64,000 nucleotides of DNA from Cobetia sp. cqz5-12 (GCF_016495405.1 NZ_CP044522.1:1860001-1924000); one strand, 5' to 3'. Positions 54,603-63,859 are shown, counted from the stretch's first letter. Program-made: numbers and translations. Notes: generated from the letters alone by a model not told the origin.

Positions 54603-56573
54603 ATGCCCGACGTCAATCACTCCTGTGCACGCGAGCGTTATCTCGCCCTGACGGCGAGAGCCAACGAGACGCCAGAAGACTTCTGGGCTGAGCAGGCGCA
54701 ACGCATCGCCTGGTTTCGCCCGCCGCAGACCATTCTGGCCTGGGATGAGCAGCAGCATGCGCGCTGGTTCATCGATGGCGAGATGAACATCTGCCATGCC
54801 GCGCTGGACCATCACGTCGCCAATGGCCGAGCGGATCAGGTCGCGTTGTATTGGGATTCACCGGTCACGCAGAGCAAGCGGCAATACACTTTCCGTGAGC
54901 TGCGTGATGAGGTGGCCCTGCTGGCGGGAGTGTTGCGCAACCTCGGGGTGGAGAAGGGCGACCGTGTCGTGCTCTACATGCCGATGGTCGCCGAGGCCAT
55001 GATGGCGATGCTGGCCTGTGCACGTCTCGGGGCGGTGCATTCGGTGGTCTTCGGCGGCTTTTCCCCCAAGGAGCTGGCGGTGCGCATCGATGACGCCACG
55101 CCCAAGGTCATCATGGCAGCGTCCTGCGGGGTGGAAGTCGATCGCATCATTCCTTACAAGCCCTGGCTGGATGAAGCCATCGAGCTTGCCGAGCACACTC
55201 CGCAAGCCTGTCTGATCCTGCAGCGTGAACAGCAGCGGGCGACACTCGGGCCGCGTGATCATGACTGGCATGACTGTCTGGCCAGCGCCCAGGCCACCGA
55301 AGCGGTCAGCATGCTGGGCAGCGAACCTCTCTATGTCCTCTATACCTCCGGCACCACCGGCAAGCCCAAGGGAGTGGTGCGTGATCACGCCGGCTACGCC
55401 GTGGCGCTGCATTATTCAATGGAGCTTCTCTATGCGACCCGCCCCGGGGATACCTTCATGGCGGCCTCGGACATCGGCTGGGTCGTCGGCCACTCCTATA
55501 TCGTCTATGGCCCGCTCTTGATGGGGGCCAGTACCGTCATGTATGAAGGCAAGCCGGTCAAGACACCGGATGCCGGAGCCTTCTGGCGCTTGATCGAGGA
55601 ATACCGCATCAACTGCTTCTTCACTGCACCGACGGCGTTTCGCGCCATGAAGAAGGAAGACCCGGAAGCCAGTCATATGGCCAATTACGACCTTTCCAGC
55701 CTGCGCAGTCTGTTCCTGGCCGGAGAACGGCTGGATCCGCCGACCTATCACTGGCTCGCCGATCTGCTGCCGGTGCCGGTCGTCGATCACTGGTGGCAGA
55801 CCGAAACCGGCTGGCCCATCGCCGGCAACCTGCTGGGGCTTGACATGTTCACCGAAGGCAGCCGCGAGGTGAAGGCGCCGGTCGAGGCGCGTGCCGGCAG
55901 CGCCACCTGGCCGTTGCCGGGCTTCAATGTGCAGATTCTTGATGGCATGGGAGATGAGGTGCCTACGGGAGAGCAGGGCAATGTCGTGTTGCGTCAGCCG
56001 TTGCCGCCGGGCTGCCTGACCGGACTCTATCAGGACCCCGGACGCTTCCATGCTGCCTATCTTGCCGCCTACCCAGGCTATTACCTGTCCGGTGATGGCG
56101 GCTACTTCGATGAGCAGGGTTATCTGTTCGTGATGGGGCGCATTGACGATGTCATCAACGTGGCGGGGCATCGGCTTTCGACGGGCGAGATGGAGCAGGT
56201 GCTCGGTGCACACGCCGCGATCGCGGAATGCGCGGTGATCGGCATCGAGGATTCGCTCAAGGGCGAGATGCCGTTGGGGCTGGTAATTCTCAAGGATGGC
56301 TGGCAGGGGGATGAAGCCAGCCTGTGCGCCGAGCTTGCCCAGCGGATACGCCAGGAAATCGGGGCCTTTGCCTCGCTCAAGGAGGTGCTGATCGTCGAGC
56401 GCCTGCCCAAGACACGCTCCGGCAAGATACTGCGCAAGATGATCCGTCAGATCGCCGCGGGCGAGCAATACCAGGTGCCCTCGACGATAGATGACCCCTC
56501 AAGCCTGGAGGATGTGCGTGAGGCGCTGAGCGAGGCCGGCGTCGGTCAGGCGAGTGAGGCACGCAGCGCATGA
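54603..56573 (+). CDS. prpE: Propionyl-CoA synthetase
   Basis: 656-residue AMP-forming acyl-CoA ligase. N-terminal ACAS segment, AMP-binding motif YTSGTTGKPKG (~243), WWQTETGWPI (~397), DGGYFDEQGY, and C-terminal catalytic Lys in PKTRSGKILRKM. Best fit is propionate-CoA ligase (E. coli PrpE 628 residues); acetate use is possible. ATG 54603 has GAGG upstream; an earlier in-frame start adds 55 non-family residues. No prpBCD here. Confidence 0.9.
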   Translation: MPDVNHSCARERYLALTARANETPEDFWAEQAQRIAWFRPPQTILAWDEQQHARWFIDGEMNICHAALDHHVANGRADQVALYWDSPVTQSKRQYTFRELRDEVALLAGVLRNLGVEKGDRVVLYMPMVAEAMMAMLACARLGAVHSVVFGGFSPKELAVRIDDATPKVIMAASCGVEVDRIIPYKPWLDEAIELAEHTPQACLILQREQQRATLGPRDHDWHDCLASAQATEAVSMLGSEPLYVLYTSGTTGKPKGVVRDHAGYAVALHYSMELLYATRPGDTFMAASDIGWVVGHSYIVYGPLLMGASTVMYEGKPVKTPDAGAFWRLIEEYRINCFFTAPTAFRAMKKEDPEASHMANYDLSSLRSLFLAGERLDPPTYHWLADLLPVPVVDHWWQTETGWPIAGNLLGLDMFTEGSREVKAPVEARAGSATWPLPGFNVQILDGMGDEVPTGEQGNVVLRQPLPPGCLTGLYQDPGRFHAAYLAAYPGYYLSGDGGYFDEQGYLFVMGRIDDVINVAGHRLSTGEMEQVLGAHAAIAECAVIGIEDSLKGEMPLGLVILKDGWQGDEASLCAELAQRIRQEIGAFASLKEVLIVERLPKTRSGKILRKMIRQIAAGEQYQVPSTIDDPSSLEDVREALSEAGVGQASEARSA

Positions 56574-56641
56574 ACTGGAGAGCATGAACCGATGCAGTGA
56601 TATCGCGGCCCCATTACGCGGCTCGCGCTGCTCCAATAATG

Positions 56642-56676
56642 AAAAAGCCCCCGCCATGAGATGGCGGGGGCTTTTT
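56642..56676. terminator. Bidirectional intrinsic terminator
   Basis: Perfect 16-bp arms AAAAAGCCCCCGCCAT / ATGGCGGGGGCTTTTT, loop GAG, then TT. Between convergent prpE and the antiporter gene. Confidence 0.93.
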
Positions 56677-56700
56677 TTCAGCAAGGTGGCATTTATTGCA

Positions 56701-58302
56701 TCAGGTGCGTGCCACGACCGGATTGGCCATCTCGCGGCGTGCAAGCCAGGCAATGCTGATGACCAGCAGGCCCGCCAGGCTCAACCAGCCGAACAGGGTG
56801 CTGTCGGTCAGGCCCATCACCAGGTAGGCGATCAACGAGATCGCGGCACCCAGCAGGGCGTAGGGCAGCTGGGTCATCACGTGATCGATGTGATGGCAGC
56901 TGGCACCCGTCGAGGACAGAATGGTGGTGTCGGAAATCGGCGAGCAGTGATCCCCGAACACGGAACCGGCCAGCACCGCGCCCATCATCGGCAGCATCAT
57001 GGCGAGCTCGGTGGCGGCCGCCATGTCACCGGCGATGGGCAGCATGATGCCGAAGGTGCCCCAGCTGGTGCCGGTGGCAAAGGCCATCAGGCCGGAGAGC
57101 ACGAACAGCAGCATCGGCAGCCAGGTCGGAGACACGACGCCCTCGACCAGCGTGGCCAGGTACTGGCCGGTTCCCAGAGAGCCGATGATGCCGGTCAGCA
57201 ACCAGGCGAAGACGAGGATGTAGACGGCCGGCAGCATGGAACTGGCGCCTTGGGCGATGGCGCTGAGACTGCGACCAGCGCCCATGCGATGCCGCAGCAG
57301 CATCGCTACCGCGGCCAGCAGGCCGATGGCGCCGCCGATGATCAGCGACTTGGCGACATCCGTCAGCTCGAAGGCGCGAATCAGGCCGAAGGCCTCGCCC
57401 TCGGCGGCCAGTGCGCTGGCACCGGTCTGCACGATCATGAAGAAGGTCGCGATGACCAGCACGATGATCGGGATCAGCAGGTCCATGGGACGGCCACGCT
57501 CGGACTCTTCCACATGGGTGTTGCCCGGCGGGTTGCCGCGCTTGGCATCGAAAAGCTCACCGTCGCGCGCCGCGATGGCATGGCGGCGCATGGCGCCGAA
57601 GTTGATGTCGAACCAGGCCGAAGCGATCACCAGCACCAGCGCCGCAATCGCGTAGTAGTTGAGGGCGGACAGCTCGAGGAAGGCACCGAACGGACTGACA
57701 TCCGTGATGTGATGCGTTGCCAGGATACCGGCGATCAGGCTGATGATGTAGGCACCCCAGCTGGAGATCGGCGTCAGCACGCAGACGGGCGCGGCGGTGG
57801 AATCGATCAGATAGGCCAGGCGCGCGCGCGACAGTCCCTGACGATCGGTCAGCGGACGGCAGATGTTGCCTACGGCCAGGCTATTGAAATAATCATCGAT
57901 GAAGATGAATACCCCCAGCAGCACGGTCATCAGCTGCGAGCCACGGCGTGTAGTGACTCGCGCCCGCGCCCAGTTGCCGAAGGCACGGGTGCCACCTGCC
58001 AGAGTGATCACGCCGACCATGGCACCCAATGCCAGAAGGAACAGCAGGATATAGACATTCCAGCTATTGAGGCTGGCTTCGGCCAGCTGACCGCTGTCCG
58101 GCATCTCGATGAAGACGGCAACCAGCTGCTGCCAGAGATAGTGCAGCGTGACGAGTGGCGAGAAATCATTCAGCAGCAGGGCGCCTGACACGATACCCAG
58201 CCCGAGGGAGAGCATGACACGACGTGTCAGTATTGCGAGACCGATGGCTATGATCGGGGCGAGCAGCGAAAGCGGGGACGCCGCGTAGCTGGTCAGTTCC
58301 AT
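56701..58302 (-). CDS. NhaC-family Na+/H+ antiporter
   Basis: 533-residue membrane protein (about 12 segments) of the NhaC family. Motifs: FIFIDDYFNSLAVGNICRPL (~132-151), STAAPVCVLTPISSWGAY, and GSVFGDHCSPISDTTILSS near the C-terminal half. Family members exchange Na+ for H+ or carboxylates; salt homeostasis fits a marine host. ATG 58302 has AGGTGA upstream. Confidence 0.88.
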   Translation of the reverse strand: MELTSYAASPLSLLAPIIAIGLAILTRRVMLSLGLGIVSGALLLNDFSPLVTLHYLWQQLVAVFIEMPDSGQLAEASLNSWNVYILLFLLALGAMVGVITLAGGTRAFGNWARARVTTRRGSQLMTVLLGVFIFIDDYFNSLAVGNICRPLTDRQGLSRARLAYLIDSTAAPVCVLTPISSWGAYIISLIAGILATHHITDVSPFGAFLELSALNYYAIAALVLVIASAWFDINFGAMRRHAIAARDGELFDAKRGNPPGNTHVEESERGRPMDLLIPIIVLVIATFFMIVQTGASALAAEGEAFGLIRAFELTDVAKSLIIGGAIGLLAAVAMLLRHRMGAGRSLSAIAQGASSMLPAVYILVFAWLLTGIIGSLGTGQYLATLVEGVVSPTWLPMLLFVLSGLMAFATGTSWGTFGIMLPIAGDMAAATELAMMLPMMGAVLAGSVFGDHCSPISDTTILSSTGASCHHIDHVMTQLPYALLGAAISLIAYLVMGLTDSTLFGWLSLAGLLVISIAWLARREMANPVVART

Positions 58303-58809
58303 GTATCACCTGTAATCAAAGGCAGGCGCCGGGACAAAGCGCGCTACCGGGTGCCGTTATGGCGGTTATGGTGCGTGGGTGTCAGGGAGTTGCACCGCCT
58401 GATCGCAGCGCACACTCACGGGATCGCCGTTGCGCAACGGCAATCGATGAGTCGCGAGCATGCGCCCGACAAGTCCTGAGCCGCCACTGGCAGGCGGCGA
58501 CTTCCGGAAGGGGGCGCATTATGCCCGAGCCAAACAAGACGTGAAACATTCCCGTGTTCATCTAAAGTCTAGGTCGCAGTGAAAAACACCGCCATTACGC
58601 TATTTTTCCCCTAGAATTCGGGCGTAGAAGACCGCTTTACAGTGGGCTCTTCTTGCTTATCCCCGTGGGATATGAAGAATGGCGCTCACCAAAGCATGTC
58701 GAGCAACCCGATCGTAGTGGTTGCTCGCTGTCAGTCGCAGGAAAGTCATGGGCTTTCCGTTGCTCTGCCAGCGTCGACAAGACCAAAAACCCGCCAAAGC
58801 GAGACCGAC
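58303..58809. other. 507-bp divergent gap, antiporter / AGCS symporter
   Basis: No independent gene. Holds both promoters and a long symporter leader with two hairpins (58700-58727 and 58740-58758). The symporter frame is open upstream to 58642 but lacks family sequence there. Confidence 0.5.
58700..58758 (+). other. Two tandem hairpins in symporter leader
   Basis: Perfect 9-bp arms CGAGCAACC / GGTTGCTCG (58700-58727) followed by GGAAAG / CTTTCC (58740-58758). No glycine-riboswitch core was found. Confidence 0.5.
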
Positions 58810-60261
58810 ATGTCGGAAACAACGTCCATCATTCCAGCGCCGATCCTGGCGTTGATCGATGCAGGCAATGGCCTGCTGTGGGGCAGTGTATTGATTTACC
58901 TGCTCATCGGAGCGGGTCTCTTCTTCACGGTCATGACCAAGGGTATCCAGTTCCGTTATTTCGGACACATGTGGAAGCTGCTGGCCACATCTCGTCAGGG
59001 CAGCGAAGGCGGCATCTCTTCCTTCCAGGCACTGGCCACCTCTCTGGCGGCGCGCGTCGGTACCGGTAACCTCGCCGGTGTCGCCGTGGCGATTTCCCTG
59101 GGTGGCCCGGGCGCCATCTTCTGGATGTGGATGACGGCGCTGGTCGGCATGTCCACCAGTTTCATCGAGTCCACTCTGGCGCAGGCCTACAAGGTCTCCC
59201 ATGATGACAATACCTTCCGTGGTGGCCCGGCCTACTACATCGAGAAGGGCCTCGGTCAGCGCTGGATGGCGATCCTGTTCTCCGTGTGTCTGATCATCGC
59301 CTTCGGTCTGGCCTTCAACTCCGTGCAGTCCAACTCCATCGCGCTGGCCATGGAGCAGGCCTTCAGCGTGCCGCCGTGGATCATGGGTGTGGTGCTGGTC
59401 GTGGTCATGGTGCCGATCATCTTCGGTGGCATGAAGCGCATCACGCGTACCGCCGAGCTGATCGTGCCGATCATGGCGCTGCTCTATCTGCTGCTGGCCA
59501 TCTTCGTCGTGGCCATCAACATCACCGAGCTTCCGGCGGCGTTGGGTACCATCTTCCGCAGTGCCTTCGGTCTTGAGCAGGCCGCGGGTGGCGCGCTGGG
59601 TTACACCATCGCCCAGGCGATGATGAACGGCATCAAGCGGGGTCTGTTCTCCAACGAAGCGGGTATGGGTTCCGCCCCGAACGCCGCCGCGATGGCGACC
59701 ACCAAGCACCCGGCGTCTCAGGGCTTCGTCCAGATGCTGGGCGTGTTCATCGACACCCTGGTCATCTGTACCGCGACCGCAGCCATCATCATCATGAGCG
59801 GCACCCTGGGCAACGATGGCGGCAATGACGGCATCCAGATCACTCAGGCGGCGCTGTCCTCACAGGTCGGTAGCTGGGGTGGCGGCTTCGTGGCGATCGC
59901 CATTCTGCTGTTCGCCTTCACCTCCTTGGTGGCCAACTACTCCTATGGTGAGTCCAATATCGAGTACATCTCAGGCAAGAAGAACGCCAAGGCCGTCATC
60001 ATGGTCTACCGCTTCGCCGTCCTCGGCATGGTCATGCTCGGTGCTGTCGCCAGCCTGAAGAACATCTGGAACTTCGCGGACCTGTCGATGGGTGCGATGG
60101 CCTTGATCAACCTGATCGCCATCCTGCTGCTGTCGCCGCTGGCCTTCCGTATCTTCAAGGATTACGACCGTCAGCATAAGGCCGGCAAGGAACCGACCTT
60201 TGATCCGGAGCAGTTCCCGGAGCTGAAGGGCAAGGTCGATGCCAGCATCTGGAAGAAGTGA
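58810..60261 (+). CDS. AGCS-family sodium:alanine/glycine symporter
   Basis: 483-residue inner-membrane symporter (about 11 segments). Family signatures: SFQALATSLAARVGTGNLAG (~75), FRGGPAYYIEKGL (~138) and GLFSNEAGMGSAPNAAA (~278). Imports alanine or glycine, possibly glutamine, with Na+. ATG 58810 starts the usual short N-terminus of the family. Confidence 0.92.
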   Translation: MSETTSIIPAPILALIDAGNGLLWGSVLIYLLIGAGLFFTVMTKGIQFRYFGHMWKLLATSRQGSEGGISSFQALATSLAARVGTGNLAGVAVAISLGGPGAIFWMWMTALVGMSTSFIESTLAQAYKVSHDDNTFRGGPAYYIEKGLGQRWMAILFSVCLIIAFGLAFNSVQSNSIALAMEQAFSVPPWIMGVVLVVVMVPIIFGGMKRITRTAELIVPIMALLYLLLAIFVVAINITELPAALGTIFRSAFGLEQAAGGALGYTIAQAMMNGIKRGLFSNEAGMGSAPNAAAMATTKHPASQGFVQMLGVFIDTLVICTATAAIIIMSGTLGNDGGNDGIQITQAALSSQVGSWGGGFVAIAILLFAFTSLVANYSYGESNIEYISGKKNAKAVIMVYRFAVLGMVMLGAVASLKNIWNFADLSMGAMALINLIAILLLSPLAFRIFKDYDRQHKAGKEPTFDPEQFPELKGKVDASIWKK

Positions 60262-60366
60262 CTCTGATACTCGCTTTCATTGCATCGCTTTCTTTGCAAC
60301 GTAAGGGGTGCCAAGGGAGACAGACGGCCTGACCCTCTGGCCAGATTTTACCCGCAGGTACCTGTC

Positions 60367-60401
60367 AATGGCCGCGCATCGTGATACGATGCGCGGCCAT
60401 T
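60367..60401 (+). terminator. Intrinsic terminator after AGCS symporter
   Basis: Perfect 16-bp arms AATGGCCGCGCATCGT / ACGATGCGCGGCCATT, loop GAT, then TT. Confidence 0.9.
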
Positions 60402-60564
60402 TTGCGTTCTGACGACGTGCAAGCCTCCTTGCGGTTGTCAGTGGAGCATGTCGGCTGCCGCTTGCCAGTAGCGCTCAATCGCTTGCGCCAAGGCGTCAGC
60501 GGCCGAAGGCCGGTCGATGGCAGCGATGTCAGAATGAACGATGCAAACCTCAACACGCTCGTGA

Positions 60565-60608
60565 CAGGGTTCCCTCACCCCTGGACGACGGCTTTGATCC
60601 AAAAAGGA
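60565..60608 (+). ncRNA. preQ1-I-type riboswitch
   Basis: CAGGGT (60565-60570), loop TCCCTC (60571-60576), ACCCCTG (60577-60583, with the extra C expected to contact preQ1), a 17-nt L3 segment, then AAAAAGGA (60601-60608). The first stem, the C-rich L1 loop and the A-rich strand with a GGA that can pair with TCC match the H-type pseudoknot of class I preQ1 riboswitches. The GGA is the yhhQ Shine-Dalgarno, so ligand would block translation. Fits the queuosine-precursor transporter downstream. Confidence 0.78.
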
Positions 60609-60614
60609 CCTGCA

Positions 60615-61280
60615 ATGCTACTCCTCTCGTCTGCCCAGACGCAGCGCGCACTCGTCGCCCTGGCCCTGTTTCACATCCTCATCATCACCGCCAGCAATTA
60701 CCTGGTACAGTTGCCGATGACCCTGTTCGGCTTCCATACCACCTGGGGCGCCTTCAGTTTCCCGTTCATCTTCCTGGCAACGGATCTGACGGTGCGTCTG
60801 TTCGGCAAGTATCAGGCGCGGCGCATCATTGCGCTGGTCATGCTGCCGGCGTTGCTGGTCAGCTACATGGTGTCGGTGATGTTTCAGGCGGGCAGCTTTG
60901 CAGGGGTAGAAGCACTGGCTGACTTCAACCTGTTCGTGGCACGTATCGCGCTGGCAAGCTTCATTGCCTACGTGATCGGCCAGTTGCTCGACATCCAGGT
61001 ATTCGATCGTCTGCGTCGCAATGCCCACTGGTGGATCGCGCCGCTGGCGTCGACCTTGTTCGGCAATCTCGCTGACACCTTTGCCTTCTTCTCGGTGGCG
61101 TTCCGCAATGGGCCTGATGCCTTCATGGCGGCTCACTGGGTCGAGATCGCCTGGGTGGATTACGCGATCAAGCTGGCCATCTCGATATTGCTGTTCCTGC
61201 CGATGTACGGATTGTTGCTCAATCGCCTCACGAACCAGTTGCTCAAGCGCGGCCTGGTCGATGAGCGAGAGCCTGTCTGA
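60615..61280 (+). CDS. yhhQ: Queuosine precursor transporter YhhQ
   Basis: 221-residue VUT/YhhQ-family inner-membrane protein (about 6 segments) that imports preQ0 or preQ1. Family sequence TTWGAFSFPFIFLATDLTVR (~41-60), ARIALASFIAYVIGQLLDI and FGNLADTFAFF. ATG 60615 follows AAAAAGGACCTGC, the riboswitch expression platform; the frame is open upstream but lacks family sequence. Confidence 0.92.
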   Translation: MLLLSSAQTQRALVALALFHILIITASNYLVQLPMTLFGFHTTWGAFSFPFIFLATDLTVRLFGKYQARRIIALVMLPALLVSYMVSVMFQAGSFAGVEALADFNLFVARIALASFIAYVIGQLLDIQVFDRLRRNAHWWIAPLASTLFGNLADTFAFFSVAFRNGPDAFMAAHWVEIAWVDYAIKLAISILLFLPMYGLLLNRLTNQLLKRGLVDEREPV

Positions 61281-61383
61281 CATAAAACTGTCATATCATT
61301 TTCTCTCGTTTCGCCGTTGTCAGTCAGGGACACGGCACCGGATTGTGCTAACGTTGCACCATCTGGAATGACGGGAGGGAGCC

Positions 61384-62409
61384 ATGAAAATCGCTGCGGT
61401 GTACAGCATCAAAGGGGGCGTGGGCAAGACCGCTTCTGCCATCAATCTGGCGCATTGTGCCGCCAACAGTGGCCTGCGTGTGTTGCTGTGGGATCTTGAT
61501 CCGCAGGCCGCTGCGACCTTTTATGTGCGTACCAAGCCCAAGCTGAAGGGCGGGGTCGAGAAGCTGATCAGCGGCAAGCAGGACATGTCCCGCGTCATCC
61601 GTTCCACGGATTATCAGAACCTAGATGTCCTGCCGGCGGAATTCTCCTACCGCAACCTCGACCACATTCTCGAGGAAGAGAAGCGTACCCGACTGCGCAA
61701 GGTCCTCAAGCCGGTTCGCGATGACTACGACCTCGTCATCCTCGATTGCCCGCCGAGCATTTCCAGTCTTTCCGAGCAGGTCTTCGCCTCTGCCGATACC
61801 CTGCTGGTGCCGATCATTCCCACGGTTCTGTCGCTGCGTACCCTTGAGCAATTGAACGCCTATCTGGCCGAGATCGATCTCGATGTGCCCGTCTGGCCGT
61901 TCTTCACTCTGGTGGATCGCCGCAAGACATTGCACAAGGATGTGATGGAATCGCTCAAGCAGGATTATCCGCTGCAGCTCAGTGGCTGTATCCCGTATTC
62001 CAGCGTGGTAGAGCGCATGGGAATCGAGCGCAAACCCATCGGAACTTTTTCGCGCAACAGCTCACCGGCCGTCAGCTATCGCAGCCTGTGGCAGGAAATC
62101 GGCCAGCGCCTGAGCCTGCTCAAGGAGCCGACGGTGGCGTCGGCGCCAGTCGCCGGCAAGGCCGCTGAGACTGGATCAACCGACACCGCCGCTGCCGCCC
62201 CTCAAGGTGCTGCCACCGGCAAGGCCAGCGTCAAAGGGAAGGCGGCCAGCAAGCCAGCAGCCAAGTCTGCCAGCAAGAAAGCGGCCGGCGCTGACAAGAA
62301 GGCGGCGAGCAAGGACTCTGCCAGCAAAGATGCCAGCAAAGACACCAGCAAAGACACCAGCAAGTCGGCCGCCAAGGGCAAGAAGAAGGGCGGCAATCTG
62401 GGTGATTGA
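61384..62409 (+). CDS. ParA-like ATPase with H1-like tail
   Basis: 341-residue protein. Residues 1-245 form a ParA/MinD-type ATPase with deviant Walker A KGGVGKT (10-16), WDLDPQAAAT (Walker A') and LVILDCPPSI (Walker B). The last 90 or so residues are almost only Ala, Lys, Ser, Asp and Thr, repeated as KxAxKxA and SKD, resembling histone H1-like or AlgP tails, and are likely disordered DNA-binding. No parB or parS lies beside it, so it is not a standard partition locus. GGGAGG lies before ATG 61384. Confidence 0.85.
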   Translation: MKIAAVYSIKGGVGKTASAINLAHCAANSGLRVLLWDLDPQAAATFYVRTKPKLKGGVEKLISGKQDMSRVIRSTDYQNLDVLPAEFSYRNLDHILEEEKRTRLRKVLKPVRDDYDLVILDCPPSISSLSEQVFASADTLLVPIIPTVLSLRTLEQLNAYLAEIDLDVPVWPFFTLVDRRKTLHKDVMESLKQDYPLQLSGCIPYSSVVERMGIERKPIGTFSRNSSPAVSYRSLWQEIGQRLSLLKEPTVASAPVAGKAAETGSTDTAAAAPQGAATGKASVKGKAASKPAAKSASKKAAGADKKAASKDSASKDASKDTSKDTSKSAAKGKKKGGNLGD

Positions 62410-62432
62410 TGCCGAGAGCTTGCCAGCCAGAA

Positions 62433-62468
62433 ACACAAGAGCCCCGCCAATTGGCGGGGCTCTTGTGT
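62433..62468. terminator. 36-bp perfect palindrome, bidirectional terminator
   Basis: ACACAAGAGCCCCGCC AATT GGCGGGGCTCTTGTGT (arms quoted separately) is fully self-complementary. It lies between the convergent ParA-like and inositol-phosphatase genes. Confidence 0.85.
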
Positions 62469-62490
62469 ATTGCAGCGGCAGTTTGTAACT

Positions 62491-62531
62491 AAAGTCAGGT
62501 CATGAAAGACATGTCCTGAAAGTCAGGTCAT
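62491..62531. repeat. 13-bp direct repeat pair
   Basis: AAAGTCAGGTCAT at 62491-62503 and 62519-62531, 28-bp period. No known function. Confidence 0.6.
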
Positions 62532-62590
62532 CACAGCCGTATCTCTAAAGTCTTCTACCCAGCACTTCAGCACTTTACCAAGTGCCTCCC

Positions 62591-63415
62591 CTACAGCCCC
62601 GGCAGCCCTGAACTGGCATCGGCTTCCTCCAGCAGGCGCTTGAGCGGGGCATGCAAGGCCGGTGAGGCCACCACGATATTCTCGCCATAAAGCTCATCGG
62701 GAATGCCGTCCGGACAGCGATACAGATGACCCGTGCGTGCGCCGGCTTCACGCGCGATCAGAAGGCCTGCCGCAAAATCCCAGGGGGAAACGCTTTCGTA
62801 ATAGGCATCCAGTCGTCCGCACGCCACATCACAGAGGTCCAGCGCGGCACTGCCGTTGCGGCGCACATCCTGACAGACCAGCAGCATCGCCGAGAGACGC
62901 TTGAGAAGCGGCGGGCGGCTGTCGCGGTTGTAGGGGAAGCCGGTCGCGACCAGCGCGCGGCTCATCTCATCGGTCTCGCTGACCGAGATGCTCTCGCCGT
63001 TGAGCCAGGCCCCCTTGCCGCGGATGGCGGTGAAGGTCTCGCCGAGGAAGGGCGCATGCACGACTCCCATCTGGATCTTGCCGCGCTCGCACCAGGCAAT
63101 GGATACGGCGACATGGCGCAGGCCATGGGCAAAATTGACGGTACCGTCGATGGGGTCGATCACCCACAGACCGCCCTTGGTACCGATCACGTCCCGCTCG
63201 GGCGACAGCTCTTCGGTAAGGCGCGCATCCTCGGGAAATTCGGCTTCGAGCGCTTCCGCCAGGAAGGTGTCGATCGCCACGTCGATGTCGGTGACCAGCT
63301 CATCGCCTTTCTTGTAATGGTGCGCGAAACCCTGTTTCTCGCGCGCTTGCACCATGCGTTCACCAGCCTGTTTGGCCAGTTCCGTTGCTCGTTCCAGGCG
63401 TTGTTCCAGCGTCAT
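62591..63415 (-). CDS. Inositol-1-monophosphatase family protein (SuhB-like)
   Basis: 274-residue Mg-dependent phosphatase. Metal motifs TEELSPERD (~67-75), WVIDPIDGTVNFAHG (~84-98) and WDFAAGLLIAREAGA (~217-231). Could be SuhB, CysQ-like or histidinol phosphatase; length and motif pattern suit the SuhB/IMPase group. Start ATG 63415. Confidence 0.87.
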   Translation of the reverse strand: MTLEQRLERATELAKQAGERMVQAREKQGFAHHYKKGDELVTDIDVAIDTFLAEALEAEFPEDARLTEELSPERDVIGTKGGLWVIDPIDGTVNFAHGLRHVAVSIAWCERGKIQMGVVHAPFLGETFTAIRGKGAWLNGESISVSETDEMSRALVATGFPYNRDSRPPLLKRLSAMLLVCQDVRRNGSAALDLCDVACGRLDAYYESVSPWDFAAGLLIAREAGARTGHLYRCPDGIPDELYGENIVVASPALHAPLKRLLEEADASSGLPGL

Positions 63416-63735
63416 GTGGCTCTCCGGCAGCGATGATCAGGTCGGATGAGGCAACCCTCACTCATCCGATGCCTCCTTGTATAACAGACTCATGTGGCGA
63501 GTTCAGCCTCGGGCAGTGAGCGGCGGCGCATGAAACAGGTAATGAAAGCGTCGATCCAGCTCATTCATGCCCCGTCATGGTGCCTGGCAGGCAAGGCATG
63601 CACTGTCAGGGCGACACCGAGCAGTGTGGTCAGCAATCTTATAGCGTTATCTTGTGGTTATGCTGTCTTGCACCAGGTGGCGTTCTGTCACTCGAGGCGC
63701 ACGCCATGACAGGGCGGTGGCTCACGTCGAATACA

Positions 63736-63773
63736 CCAGAAATTCAACATTTGTTTCATTCCTGAAATTCTGG
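63736..63773. promoter_or_regulatory. 11-bp inverted repeat overlapping -24 element
   Basis: Arms CCAGAAATTCA (63736-63746) and TGAAATTCTGG (63763-63773) with one mismatch. The right arm covers the promoter GG. Possible repressor site. Confidence 0.5.
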
Positions 63774-63786
63774 CGCACTTGTTGCA
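63771..63786 (+). promoter_or_regulatory. Sigma-54 (-24/-12) promoter
   Basis: TGGCGCACTTGTTGCA has GG at 63772-63773 and GC at 63784-63785, exactly 10 bp between, and fits TGGCACR-N4-TTGCW at all but one fixed position. 75 bp before the aminotransferase start. Confidence 0.72.
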
Positions 63787-63859
63787 GTAGTCTGGGCATG
63801 AGGCTCGGCGAGTTGGCGAGTCTTCCCGCATTCCATGCCCTGCTGCACGAGGAGCGACC

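Larger units (their letters stand above)
63416..63859. other. 444-bp divergent gap with sigma-54 promoter
   Basis: No gene accepted. Contains the inverted repeat and sigma-54 promoter described separately, and the phosphatase promoter. Confidence 0.5.

Noticed and set aside
56554..58188. 544-aa open frame antisense to the NhaC-type antiporter
   Set aside because: Highly polar GQH-rich sequence typical of the reverse of a membrane protein gene.
58640..58810. Glycine riboswitch before the AGCS symporter
   Set aside because: The conserved aptamer core was not found; only unrelated hairpins are present.
63667..63682. TGCACC-A-GGTG as an NtrC site
   Set aside because: Half-sites resemble NtrC sites but the spacer is too short.
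63494..63709. 71-aa open frame before the sigma-54 promoter
   Set aside because: No ribosome site or family pattern; overlaps other frames.
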